From Candidatus Segatella papionis (GTDB lineage: Bacteria > Bacteroidota > Bacteroidia > Bacteroidales > Bacteroidaceae): a DNA stretch of 22,421 nucleotides. Each line of letters starts with the position of its first letter. Position 1 is the stretch's first letter. The stretch lies in NCBI GenBank assembly GCA_002297965.1, contig DBLF01000048.1:112432-134852 (forward strand), read 5' to 3'. A model generated the notes under the pieces. That model was not told the DNA's origin. It was given only the letters and a program-made list of their open reading frames with translations, and did no database searches. Of the stretch, positions 12,623 to 21,302 are shown in pieces. The translations under genes and the position numbers were made by a program.

Positions 12623-15600
12623 TGTTTTTATATTGCGATGGATACATGCCGTAGGCTTCGGCAAAGTATTTGGAGAAATACCTAGGGTTGTTGAAGCCTA
12701 CCATGTATGCCACTTCGCTTACATTATATTTTCCTTCTCTCAGAAGAGCCTCTGCATGGCGAAGACGGATGTTGCGGATGAATTCCGAAGGAGTATTGCC
12801 TGTCACGGATAGCATTCGCTTGTAGAGGTTCACTCGCGACATACCTAGGTGGCTGCTCATCATTTCTACCGAGAGGTCTGTGTTGTCGAGGTTCTCCTCT
12901 ACGTAGGTTGTCGCCTCTTTTACCAAGCGTTCATCCACAGAGGTCACTTCCACTTGCTTGATTTCTGGCTCTATCTTCTTGCCTATCGGTGTGGCGTGTC
13001 GCCATTTGATGAGGTTGTATATGCGCAAGTTGAGCAAGTCGAAATTGAATGGTTTGGTGATGTAATCGTCTGCACCACTGGTCATTCCCTCTATTCTCGC
13101 TTCCGTGGAGAGGCGCGCCGTCAGCATCACGAATGGGATGCGTTCGGTCTTCGGGTTCTCCCTTACTTTTCGGCAGAGTTCATTGCCGTCCATTTCTGGC
13201 ATCATCACGTCTGATAGGATGATGTCTGGCTTGTGTTGCGCTATCTGGTGCAAGGCTTCCTTGCCATTCTTCGCCGTTACTACCTTGTAAGTGTCTGAGA
13301 GGGCTTCTGTCATAAAGGTGAGGAAGTCTTCGCTGTCATCCACTACCAGTACTTCGTATGCTCCTTCTTTCAACTTGCTGTTCATCTGTCCCAAGAGCTT
13401 GGAGAGGTTTTCCTTGGTGTCACCTTCCATCGTTGGGTCTGAGATGTTCCCCGTAGTTTTTCCGTTCATCATGCTCTTCATGCTCTCTATCATGTGGAGG
13501 TCGAGCGTCTTGTTCACCAAGTCGAGCAATCGCTTGGCGTTACGGTAGATGAGCTGCAGGGAGTTGGCTTTGGATGGGTCGCTTTCTTTGTCGAGCATTA
13601 CCTTGACGGGAGAGATAACCAATGCCAATGGGGTGCGCAGGTCGTGGCTCACTTCTGCATAGAACGAGAGTTTTGCCTCGTCTAGTTGGTGTTTGTGCTC
13701 AGCCTCGTCCAATTGGTGTTGCACTTTCAGTTGTTCCATCTTGCGATAGAATCCGAAATACCAAACCAGCCACAATATTCCTGCTAATGCCAGGAGATAA
13801 AGGATGATGGCCCACCAAGAAAGCCAGAACGGAGGACGGATGATAATCTCTAACTCGCTGACTTCCTGACTGATACTGCCGTCTCTGTTGACTACTTTCA
13901 CTTGCAAGGTATAAGTGCCCGGACTCAGATTGGTGTATGTGATGCTCGGTTGTGATTCCATGGTCATCAACCAATCTTTGTCGTTGAATCCCAGCAGACG
14001 ATACATAAAACGGCTCTTGGCAGGCAGTTCCACCAAGTTGGATGCCAGGAGCACGGAGAAAGCGTTCTCCGAATAGTTGAGTACCAATTTTCGGCTTTCA
14101 TCCACAGCTTCGTTCAGAACGATGCGGTCGTGGAATTTCTCTCCCACAGAGAGCAGATGGTCGAACAAGACGATGCCGCTAAACATCGCCTTGGCATGAG
14201 TGGAGGCTTTCGTCACTTTGTTTTTGGGCAGCACATTGATGCCGTCTTGTCCGCCCGCCACGATGTTCCCTTGGTGGTCGAGCATGATGCTTCTGAAGTT
14301 GAAGTTTCGCTTTTGCAGACCGTCCAGTTGGTCGTAGTTGGTCAGGAAGAAGGTCTTTTCATTCCCATCGTCCTTTACTTTCACTCTCACCATGCTGCGG
14401 GCTAGGGTAGCCCATACGCTGCCTTCCTTGTCTTCTTGCAGTGCACATGCCATCATGGGGGTCTCGTATAGGTGATACATCTTGTCAGCATTTGCATCGT
14501 AGATGTCTATGCCCGACATGGTGGCGCACCAAAGCAATCCTCTGCTATCCACCAACACTTGCGTAACCATTGGACTCGAAAAGGTCTCTTCTTTGGCTGT
14601 CTTTGTAAAGTTTGTGACTTTTAAGGTCTTAGGGTCTATGAAGGAAATACCTTGCGAATGTCCCACGACGATTCTTCCCTTCTTGTCTATGCATACAGAG
14701 GCGATGTAGTCTGAAGGAAGCGCTGAATTGAGGGAATTGATATTGACAAACTTTTGGGTGGCTGGCAAGAGAATTTGTATGCCCGAACCTAGGGTGCCAA
14801 TGATGATGCGTCCCTGCTTGTCTTCAGCCAATGCCCATACACTGTTGTTTATCAGTCCCTTGTTGTCTTTCCCTTTGGTGTAGCTAGCGGTGAAGGTGCC
14901 GTTTGCCCAATGCGTCAGTCCACCATTATATGAGCCAAACCAGAGTGTTCCGTCCTTAGCACGCAAGCTGCTCACGATGACATTGCTACTCAGTCGTGCT
15001 TGGCTGGCATCGTAATGACGTTGGCTTTGTGTGGTAGGATTGTAGCAGATGATGCCATTGTCGTTGGTGCCAAGCCAGTAGTTCCCTTCCGCATCTTCCG
15101 TCATCGTGCAAATATCGCCTATGGGCAAGGTGGAATAGAGGGAGAGGGTAGGGGAGTAGTAGGCAGCGCCGTTTTTGTAGGTTCCCACCCAGATGGCTCC
15201 ACTCTTATCTATATAGATGCGCTCCAATGTATTGTCGGGTATGGTGTTGGGGTTGTTGCTGTTCGCCAAGATGTGTTCGAAGGTTCTCTTCTGGGTATCT
15301 ACAATGTACAAGCCGTCGTGCTCAGTGGCTATCCAGAGCCTTCCTTGCCCGTCTTCTTTCATGTCGCGTATCAGGAAGTCGCTGACAGGGGCTGTGATTC
15401 CCAAGAATTGGAAGTAGCTTTTCGTGCCACTAAACCAGCGGCGTGCCTTCGTATTATATATATAGGTGTGATTGCTGCTGTTGGTAACCCAGTAGTTATA
15501 TTGGCGGTCTATGAACGTGCGATAATATTGATAGCTGAGGGTTTCTCTAGGTAGGCTGCGATTGATCCATACCACTTGATGCTTCTGGGCATCGAGTCGC

Positions 15601-16223
15601 ATCAGCGTACCATTGTTGTAGGAGACCACCAACGACTTTCCTCGTTCCGTGAATGTATTGATTTCCCCGTAAGGTATTTCTCCTTTCTTTTTTCCAAACT
15701 TGAAGAAGGTGTTTCTTTCTGTTTGGAAATTGTGGTAATAGCATCCTGTTCCCTTCACCGCCATCCACATGTTCTGTTGGTGGTCGATGTAAATCTCGTC
15801 TGGAAACTTCTTGAGTCCGCATTTCTTCATCCATTCAGGAATCTCTCTGATGAAATGTTCCGTTAGCGGATCGTAGATGGTATAACCAGCGGCGGTCTGT
15901 ATCCACAAGTAACCCTTGCCGTCCATCTGGATGTCGGTAACCTGGTTGTTGAGCAGAGAAGTCTTGTCGGTGGTACTGCAATAGAAGTTTCTGAACCTGA
16001 AGCCATCGAATCGGCTGAGTCCGGCGTCGGTACCAAACCAGAGGTAGCCGCTCTTGTCTTTCGTGATGCAGTTTACCCGGCTTCCAGCTAGACCATCGTT
16101 GATGTTGAGGCTGCGGAATTCATATTCTGAAGCCATCAGGTTTAGGCAGCATAAGGTTTGCATCAAAAGAATGAAAGCCCTCTTGATGCCTACGGTTGCT
16201 AAGTTTGTCCTCGTCATATACAT
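12588..16223 (-). CDS. Hybrid two-component regulator (HTCS) lacking the HATPase domain
   Basis: About 1211 residues from this start. In order: a signal peptide (about 1-30); about 14 propeller blades with Reg_prop motifs (GYLWFGTDAGLSRFDG, GRLWIATEHDGLYIVD, GAIWVGTYKNG and others, to about 680); a Y_Y_Y domain; a transmembrane helix near 802-825 (SWWAIILYLLALAGILW); a HisKA helix pair with His860 (VSHDLRTPLAL); a receiver with Asp1005 (ILSDVMMPEMDG); and a C-terminal AraC helix-turn-helix (VSEVAYMVGFNNPRYFSKYF). Only 145 residues separate His860 and Asp1005, and no N, G1 or G2 box is visible, so the kinase ATP-binding domain is missing, in frame. The reading frame is open to 16334, but a -7 element at 16257-16264 lies inside that extension, so the start is 16223 or 16217. 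It diverges from susC and presumably controls it in response to an oligosaccharide. Confidence 0.9.
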   Translation of the reverse strand: MYMTRTNLATVGIKRAFILLMQTLCCLNLMASEYEFRSLNINDGLAGSRVNCITKDKSGYLWFGTDAGLSRFDGFRFRNFYCSTTDKTSLLNNQVTDIQMDGKGYLWIQTAAGYTIYDPLTEHFIREIPEWMKKCGLKKFPDEIYIDHQQNMWMAVKGTGCYYHNFQTERNTFFKFGKKKGEIPYGEINTFTERGKSLVVSYNNGTLMRLDAQKHQVVWINRSLPRETLSYQYYRTFIDRQYNYWVTNSSNHTYIYNTKARRWFSGTKSYFQFLGITAPVSDFLIRDMKEDGQGRLWIATEHDGLYIVDTQKRTFEHILANSNNPNTIPDNTLERIYIDKSGAIWVGTYKNGAAYYSPTLSLYSTLPIGDICTMTEDAEGNYWLGTNDNGIICYNPTTQSQRHYDASQARLSSNVIVSSLRAKDGTLWFGSYNGGLTHWANGTFTASYTKGKDNKGLINNSVWALAEDKQGRIIIGTLGSGIQILLPATQKFVNINSLNSALPSDYIASVCIDKKGRIVVGHSQGISFIDPKTLKVTNFTKTAKEETFSSPMVTQVLVDSRGLLWCATMSGIDIYDANADKMYHLYETPMMACALQEDKEGSVWATLARSMVRVKVKDDGNEKTFFLTNYDQLDGLQKRNFNFRSIMLDHQGNIVAGGQDGINVLPKNKVTKASTHAKAMFSGIVLFDHLLSVGEKFHDRIVLNEAVDESRKLVLNYSENAFSVLLASNLVELPAKSRFMYRLLGFNDKDWLMTMESQPSITYTNLSPGTYTLQVKVVNRDGSISQEVSELEIIIRPPFWLSWWAIILYLLALAGILWLVWYFGFYRKMEQLKVQHQLDEAEHKHQLDEAKLSFYAEVSHDLRTPLALVISPVKVMLDKESDPSKANSLQLIYRNAKRLLDLVNKTLDLHMIESMKSMMNGKTTGNISDPTMEGDTKENLSKLLGQMNSKLKEGAYEVLVVDDSEDFLTFMTEALSDTYKVVTAKNGKEALHQIAQHKPDIILSDVMMPEMDGNELCRKVRENPKTERIPFVMLTARLSTEARIEGMTSGADDYITKPFNFDLLNLRIYNLIKWRHATPIGKKIEPEIKQVEVTSVDERLVKEATTYVEENLDNTDLSVEMMSSHLGMSRVNLYKRMLSVTGNTPSEFIRNIRLRHAEALLREGKYNVSEVAYMVGFNNPRYFSKYFAEAYGMYPSQYKNTTTNDTESAPA

Positions 16224-16256
16224 TATGATTTGTTTTGTATTCTTTAAATGTCGTTG

Positions 16257-16264
16257 CAAAGATA
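16257..16264 (-). promoter_or_regulatory. -7 element of the hybrid regulator gene
   Basis: On the minus strand TATCTTTG matches TAnnTTTG; transcription would begin near 16250, about 27 nt before the ATG at 16223. No good -33 TTTG is present. This site argues against the upstream start codon at 16334. Confidence 0.5.
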
Positions 16265-16337
16265 CTATATTTTTCCGATATTGATGTATGTAAATGGTGT
16301 ATATTGCGTAACATTTAACATCGTATGCACCCATAGT

Positions 16338-16390
16338 TTACGGTTGTAGCATATAGGAGAAGCATAATATGATTAATTTTGCAACCGTAA
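16338..16390. promoter_or_regulatory. 9-bp inverted repeat around the susC promoter, candidate HTCS operator
   Basis: TTACGGTTG (16338-16346) and CAACCGTAA (16382-16390) are perfect inverted copies, 44 bp apart from centre to centre (about four helical turns). The right arm starts directly after the -7 element and covers the likely transcription start; the left arm is near -45. Confidence 0.5.
16374..16381 (+). promoter_or_regulatory. -7 element of susC
   Basis: TAATTTTG matches TAnnTTTG about 87 bp before the susC ATG. There is no TTTG at the standard -33 spacing, as expected of a promoter that needs an activator. The leader would be about 80 nt and A/T-rich. Confidence 0.55.
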
Positions 16391-16467
16391 CAAACTAAAC
16401 ACGGCATATATTATAATAATGTAGTATATAACCTAGAATTATTAATTTTAACAAACCTAAGGTAATT

Positions 16468-19400
16468 ATGAGTAAAACATCTCAGAATTTCACTCAGAGC
16501 CGTATGCTCTGCAAGGTTGCCTTGGTGGCCATTCTGTTGGCTTTCCAGGCAATGTTAGGAATCGGAGCAGGTGTCCTCAATGCCCAGACGGTTACAGGTA
16601 CTATCATCTCTGGTAGTGACAACGAGCCTTTGATAGGCGCTAGTGTCATGGTACAGGGTACAAAGATAGGTGCGGTTACCGACTTGGATGGTCATTTTTC
16701 CATCGAGGCAAAGAACGGACAGACGCTCGAAGTTTCGTACTTGGGATTCATTTCCCAAAAGATCAAGGTCAACGGACCTACCGTCAATGTTACCCTTCAG
16801 GAGGATAAGCATTCTCTCGACGAGGTGGTGGTTGTCGGCTATGGTGTGCAGAAGAAAAAGCTTCTCACTGGTGCCACTACCCAGGTGAAGGGTGACGACA
16901 TCGCCAAGATGAACACTACTAGCCCTCTGCAAGCCTTGCAAGGACAGACCGCCGGTGTCAACATCACCACTACTTCTGGTCAGCCAGGTGCTAGCATGAA
17001 GGTCAACATTCGTGGTTTGGGTACTACTGGTAGCAGTTCTCCTCTTTATTTGATTGATGGTGTGGGTGGCGACATCTCTACCCTCAACCCAGCCGACATC
17101 GAGAGCATCGATGTATTGAAGGATGCGGCTTCTGCTGCCATCTATGGTGCGCAGGCTGCCAACGGTGTGGTTTTGATTACCACCAAGAGCGGTAAGGAAG
17201 GCTCTGCCAAGGTTTCCTTCGATTCTTACATCGGTATCCAGAATGTGGCTCGTGCGCCTAAGCTTTTGAATGCTCAGGAGTATAAGACCATCATGGATGA
17301 GTATAACCTCAACATGGGCACAGGTGCAGTGAACAACTGGGATGCCATGACAAGTACCAAAGGCGTAGATACAGACTGGTTTGATGCCATTATCAAGGAC
17401 AATGCCTCTATCCAGAGCTACAACCTCGGTATCACCGGTGGTAGTAAGACATCCACTTATGCCATGTCTCTCGGTTACCTCTACCAGGAAGGTTTGATTG
17501 GCGGTAAGGGTGTGAGCGATATGAACCGCTACAACTTCCGCATCAACAGCGAGCACAAGCTCTACAAGGACATCATCACCGTAGGTGAGCATGTTAGTTT
17601 GATTCACAAGCGTGTAAACGGTGTCAACGACCTTAGCGATGGCGGTGGCAACGTAATGTATTCTGGCAGTGCCCTCCGTGGCGCTTTGTCTGCATATCCT
17701 GTTAACCCTATCTATGGCAAGGATAACTATGGCACAGGTTACTTCGATACGAATTATTCTGATTGGAACACCGGTACTGGTGGCAACCCAGTGGGCTCAT
17801 TGATGCTCAACAAGAATCGTCAGCACACCTGGATGGTGGATGCCAATGCCTATGTCAACGTCCAGCCTATCAAGAACCTCGTGTTCCGTTCTGTATTCGG
17901 TATCTCTTACAATAACTACGATGGTCGCTACTATACTCCTAAGTATCGTTTCGACCAATATACAGACCATTATATGTCTGAGATTTCTCAGAACACAAGC
18001 GATGGCTATACATTGACATGGACCAACACCTTGTCATACAACTGGAACATCAAGGATCATTCCTTCAATGCTCTCCTCGGTACAGAGGCTTCTCGCTACG
18101 ACGGTCAGTGGATGGCAGCTGCCAACCAGAACATGAAAGAGGGCTTCGACTCTTGGGACAAGGCTTTCCTCAGCAATGCCAATGACACCAAGGATAAGGC
18201 TACAGGTATCAGCAATGATCCTACCCGTACCATTTCTTACTTCGGTCGTTTGGGCTGGAGCTGGAAAGATACCTATATGGTGAACGCTACCTTGCGTTGC
18301 GATGGTAGCTCTCGTTTCGCCGAGGGTCATCGTTTCGGTTGGTTCCCTTCTGTATCTGCTGGTTGGACAGTAAGCAACGAGAAGTTCTTCCAGCCATTGG
18401 CCAACACACTCGACTTCTTGAAGCTTCGTCTTTCTTGGGGTCAGGTAGGTAACCAGAACATCTCTTGCTTCCAGTATCTCGCTACTCTTGGCAATGATGT
18501 ATATTATAATTATGGTAGCAACACCAACAAGTATGGTTTCTATCCTACACGTGTTGCCAACCCAGATTTGACTTGGGAGACTTCAGAGCAGTTCAACGTC
18601 GGTATCGATGCTCGCTTGCTTAGAAACTTGAACATCAACCTCGATTACTACATCAAGACCACCAAGGACTGGTTGGTAAGCTCTCCAACTTACGCTACCA
18701 CAGGTTTCTCTGAGGCATTGATCAATGGTGGTGATGTACGCAACTCTGGTTTCGAGTTCAACTTGACTTGGAACGACAAGATTGGCAAGGACTTCAATTA
18801 CACCATCGGTGTAAACGGAGCCTATAACAAGAATGAGGTAACATCCATCCCTACAGTAGATGGCATCATCCACGGTAGTGGTCAGATTCTCTCTGACGAT
18901 AACACCGAAATCTTCCGTGCCCAGACAGGTCACACCATGGGTTACTTCTGGGGCTACAAGACAGATGGTCTTTTCCAGAACCAACAGGAAATCAACGAAT
19001 GGATAGAGGCTGGCAACGGCGTGCTCCAGTCTGACGTAAAGCCTGGTGATGTGAAATATGTGGATATGAACCACGATGGCGTCATCAACGATGACGATAA
19101 GGTTGACCTCGGCAATGGTGTACCTAAGTTCACCTTTGGTTTCAACCTCGGTTTCAACTACAAGCACTTCGATTTCAACGCACAGTTTGCCGGTGCCACA
19201 GGTTTCCAGATTCTCCAGTGCTACCGTAACTATACCAGCTATCAGAACAACTGGACCACAGCCGTTCTCGCTCGCTGGACAGGTGAGGGCACATCCAACA
19301 AGGTGCCACGTATCTCTTCTAAGGCAAGCATGAACTATGAGTTCTCCGACAACTTCCTCCAGAAGGGTGACTATCTCCGCTTGAGCAATGTAACCCTCGG

Positions 19401-19605
19401 TTACGACTTCGCGCCATTGATTCACCAGAGCTGGTTGTCACAGTGCCGTCTCTATGTACAGGCACAGAACCTCTTCTGCTTCACCAAGTACGACGGCATG
19501 GACCCAGAGGTAGGTTATGGTTTCCAGTCTTGGGTATCAGGCATGGACTTCGGTTCTTATCCACGTCCACGCACATTCCTCGTTGGATTAAATGTTAAAT
19601 TCTAA
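16468..19605 (+). CDS. susC: SusC/RagA-family TonB-linked outer-membrane transporter
   Basis: A 1045-residue TonB-dependent importer of glycan fragments across the outer membrane. A long signal peptide (1-40, ending VLNAQ) is followed by a carboxypeptidase-regulatory-like domain (41-112, VTGTIISGSDNEPLIGASV). The SusC hallmark LDEVVVVGYG is at 117-126, a plug domain lies about 130-245 (IRGLGTTGSSSPLYLIDGV, DIESIDVLKDAASAAIYG), and the rest is a 22-strand barrel ending in an aromatic C-terminus (FLVGLNVKF). susD follows after 14 bp, and a hybrid regulator is divergent upstream, making a standard polysaccharide utilization locus. The gene symbol is the family name only. The target glycan cannot be told from the transporter; no glycoside hydrolase lies within the window. 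Confidence 0.95.
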   Translation: MSKTSQNFTQSRMLCKVALVAILLAFQAMLGIGAGVLNAQTVTGTIISGSDNEPLIGASVMVQGTKIGAVTDLDGHFSIEAKNGQTLEVSYLGFISQKIKVNGPTVNVTLQEDKHSLDEVVVVGYGVQKKKLLTGATTQVKGDDIAKMNTTSPLQALQGQTAGVNITTTSGQPGASMKVNIRGLGTTGSSSPLYLIDGVGGDISTLNPADIESIDVLKDAASAAIYGAQAANGVVLITTKSGKEGSAKVSFDSYIGIQNVARAPKLLNAQEYKTIMDEYNLNMGTGAVNNWDAMTSTKGVDTDWFDAIIKDNASIQSYNLGITGGSKTSTYAMSLGYLYQEGLIGGKGVSDMNRYNFRINSEHKLYKDIITVGEHVSLIHKRVNGVNDLSDGGGNVMYSGSALRGALSAYPVNPIYGKDNYGTGYFDTNYSDWNTGTGGNPVGSLMLNKNRQHTWMVDANAYVNVQPIKNLVFRSVFGISYNNYDGRYYTPKYRFDQYTDHYMSEISQNTSDGYTLTWTNTLSYNWNIKDHSFNALLGTEASRYDGQWMAAANQNMKEGFDSWDKAFLSNANDTKDKATGISNDPTRTISYFGRLGWSWKDTYMVNATLRCDGSSRFAEGHRFGWFPSVSAGWTVSNEKFFQPLANTLDFLKLRLSWGQVGNQNISCFQYLATLGNDVYYNYGSNTNKYGFYPTRVANPDLTWETSEQFNVGIDARLLRNLNINLDYYIKTTKDWLVSSPTYATTGFSEALINGGDVRNSGFEFNLTWNDKIGKDFNYTIGVNGAYNKNEVTSIPTVDGIIHGSGQILSDDNTEIFRAQTGHTMGYFWGYKTDGLFQNQQEINEWIEAGNGVLQSDVKPGDVKYVDMNHDGVINDDDKVDLGNGVPKFTFGFNLGFNYKHFDFNAQFAGATGFQILQCYRNYTSYQNNWTTAVLARWTGEGTSNKVPRISSKASMNYEFSDNFLQKGDYLRLSNVTLGYDFAPLIHQSWLSQCRLYVQAQNLFCFTKYDGMDPEVGYGFQSWVSGMDFGSYPRPRTFLVGLNVKF

Positions 19606-19619
19606 AATCGCTTATTCTT

Positions 19620-21275
19620 ATGAAGAAGATATATATTAACGCATTGTTTGCTGGATTGGGTCTCCTTTCCCTTGCTTCATGTGGCGATGACTACCTGAAT
19701 ACCACTCCTAAGGGGAGCTTGGCAGCAGGTGTATCTATGTCGGGTGCCGATGCGGAGCTGGAACTCAACGGATGCTATGATGGCTATCAGCAGGCTTATT
19801 GCTACGATGGTGCCAACTTCCAGATTGCTTCCGACCTGATGTCGGATGATTGCTTCGCTGGTGGAGGTACGGGTGATAACACCAACTTCCTTGCCATCGA
19901 TAATTTTGATAAAGGTTATGTGGCTAGCTCCGATTTGATGGAGTCTCGCTGGAAGGCTTACTACGCTTGCATCAACCGTTGCAACTCTCTCATCCAGAGT
20001 GCTGAGACAGTGGGATGGACTGATGATGCGCAGAAGAATAATGTCATCGGTCAGGCTAAGGCTGTACGTGCCCTTTGCTATTTCGACTTGACTCGCCTCT
20101 ATGGCGAGGTGCCTTTGTTGACAGAGACATCTGTTGCCAAGGTAAAGCAGAGTCCTGTGGCCGACATCTATGAGCAGATTGCCACCGACTTGAAGGATGC
20201 TGCTAACTCCATCAAGTTTGGTCCATACGATGAGACCGTTTGGAAGTCAACCAACAATGGTTTGATTTCAGAGTGGGCAGCTAAGGCTCTCTTGGCTCGT
20301 GTCTATTTGTTCTACACTGGCTATTATGGTCAGCAGCTCCAGGCTGTTACCGAGGCCGAGGTGAAGGCAGACTTGGAGGACATCATCAACAATGGTAACT
20401 TCAAGCTCGTTGACAAGTTCGCCGATCTTTGGCCAGCAGCTTCCCGCAAGGCTGCAGCCGACGGTAGCCATGCTTGGGCAACCGATGATTACGCAGGCGA
20501 GAGCAACTCCGAGACCCTCTTCAACTTGAAGTTCGACTCCAACCTCTCTCAGGGCACCAACCAGAATGGTACCATCGCCTTGGTTTCCATGCGTAACACC
20601 AGCATCGCTCCTTACGCTTGTGGTTGGGGCGTCTGCACGGTCAACCCTCAGTTGTACTCGTCTTATGTAGAGGGCGATACCCGTCGTGATGCTTCTATCA
20701 TCAACATCACTAAGGAAGGCATCGCAGGCTCAGATAAGTTCAATACCGGTAACGACTGGCGTGAATACACCGGTTATTCCATCAAGAAGTATTCAGCACA
20801 GGGCTTTGACGACGGAACTCGTTGGATTGAAGTCGAGAACCCTGGTGCCGGTGCCGACTGGCAGTACAAGGAGAGCCAGGACTACACCATCATGCGTTAC
20901 GCCGATGTCTTGTTGATGGCAGCCGAGATGGGATGTACCAATGCCCAGCACGACTTCGACTTGGTTCGCGACCGTGCCTTCGGCGACGAGAACCATCGCA
21001 AGGTATTGTCTAAGGAAGCCGTCTTCGAGGAGCGCCGCTTGGAGTTCGCCTTCGAGGGTGAGCGTTACTGGGATATGCTTCGATTCAAGGGTCTTGAGGG
21101 CACAGCCCAGCTCCTTGGCAAGCAGGATGGTGTGCAAATCAGCAATGGCGGTAACGAGGCTTATATGACTTTCGATACCAGCAAGTTCTTGAGCACAAAG
21201 GGATTGATGCGCAAGCCATCTAACCAGATTACCTTGATGGGTACCGACTATCTCACCCAGAATCCTGGATGGTAA
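19620..21275 (+). CDS. susD: SusD/RagB-family glycan-binding lipoprotein
   Basis: A 551-residue surface lipoprotein that forms the lid of the SusC transporter. The signal peptide ends LLSLASC (Cys21), followed by GDDYLNTTPKG, a classic SusD N-terminus. TPR-like helices hold the conserved WKAYYACINRCNSLI (about 119-133), AVRALCYFDLTRLYGEVPL (about 148-166) and the C-terminal VFEERRLEFAFEGERYWDMLRF (about 469-490). The protein ends LTQNPGW, as usual for the family. The start lies 14 bp after the susC stop, so translation is probably coupled. Length is normal. Ligand unknown; the symbol denotes the family. Confidence 0.95.
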   Translation: MKKIYINALFAGLGLLSLASCGDDYLNTTPKGSLAAGVSMSGADAELELNGCYDGYQQAYCYDGANFQIASDLMSDDCFAGGGTGDNTNFLAIDNFDKGYVASSDLMESRWKAYYACINRCNSLIQSAETVGWTDDAQKNNVIGQAKAVRALCYFDLTRLYGEVPLLTETSVAKVKQSPVADIYEQIATDLKDAANSIKFGPYDETVWKSTNNGLISEWAAKALLARVYLFYTGYYGQQLQAVTEAEVKADLEDIINNGNFKLVDKFADLWPAASRKAAADGSHAWATDDYAGESNSETLFNLKFDSNLSQGTNQNGTIALVSMRNTSIAPYACGWGVCTVNPQLYSSYVEGDTRRDASIINITKEGIAGSDKFNTGNDWREYTGYSIKKYSAQGFDDGTRWIEVENPGAGADWQYKESQDYTIMRYADVLLMAAEMGCTNAQHDFDLVRDRAFGDENHRKVLSKEAVFEERRLEFAFEGERYWDMLRFKGLEGTAQLLGKQDGVQISNGGNEAYMTFDTSKFLSTKGLMRKPSNQITLMGTDYLTQNPGW

Positions 21276-21302
21276 TTTATAACTTATAAAACAAAGAATG
21301 AT

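Noticed and set aside
16224..16334. N-terminal extension of the hybrid regulator to the ATG at 16334
   Set aside because: The extension lies before a signal peptide and contains a TAnnTTTG promoter element at 16257-16264, so translation more likely starts at 16223 or 16217.
16555..17607. Long open frame (350 codons) opposite susC
   Set aside because: Antisense shadow of a strongly supported susC; no signal, domain or promoter of its own. The same holds for the 280-codon frame at 18583-19425.
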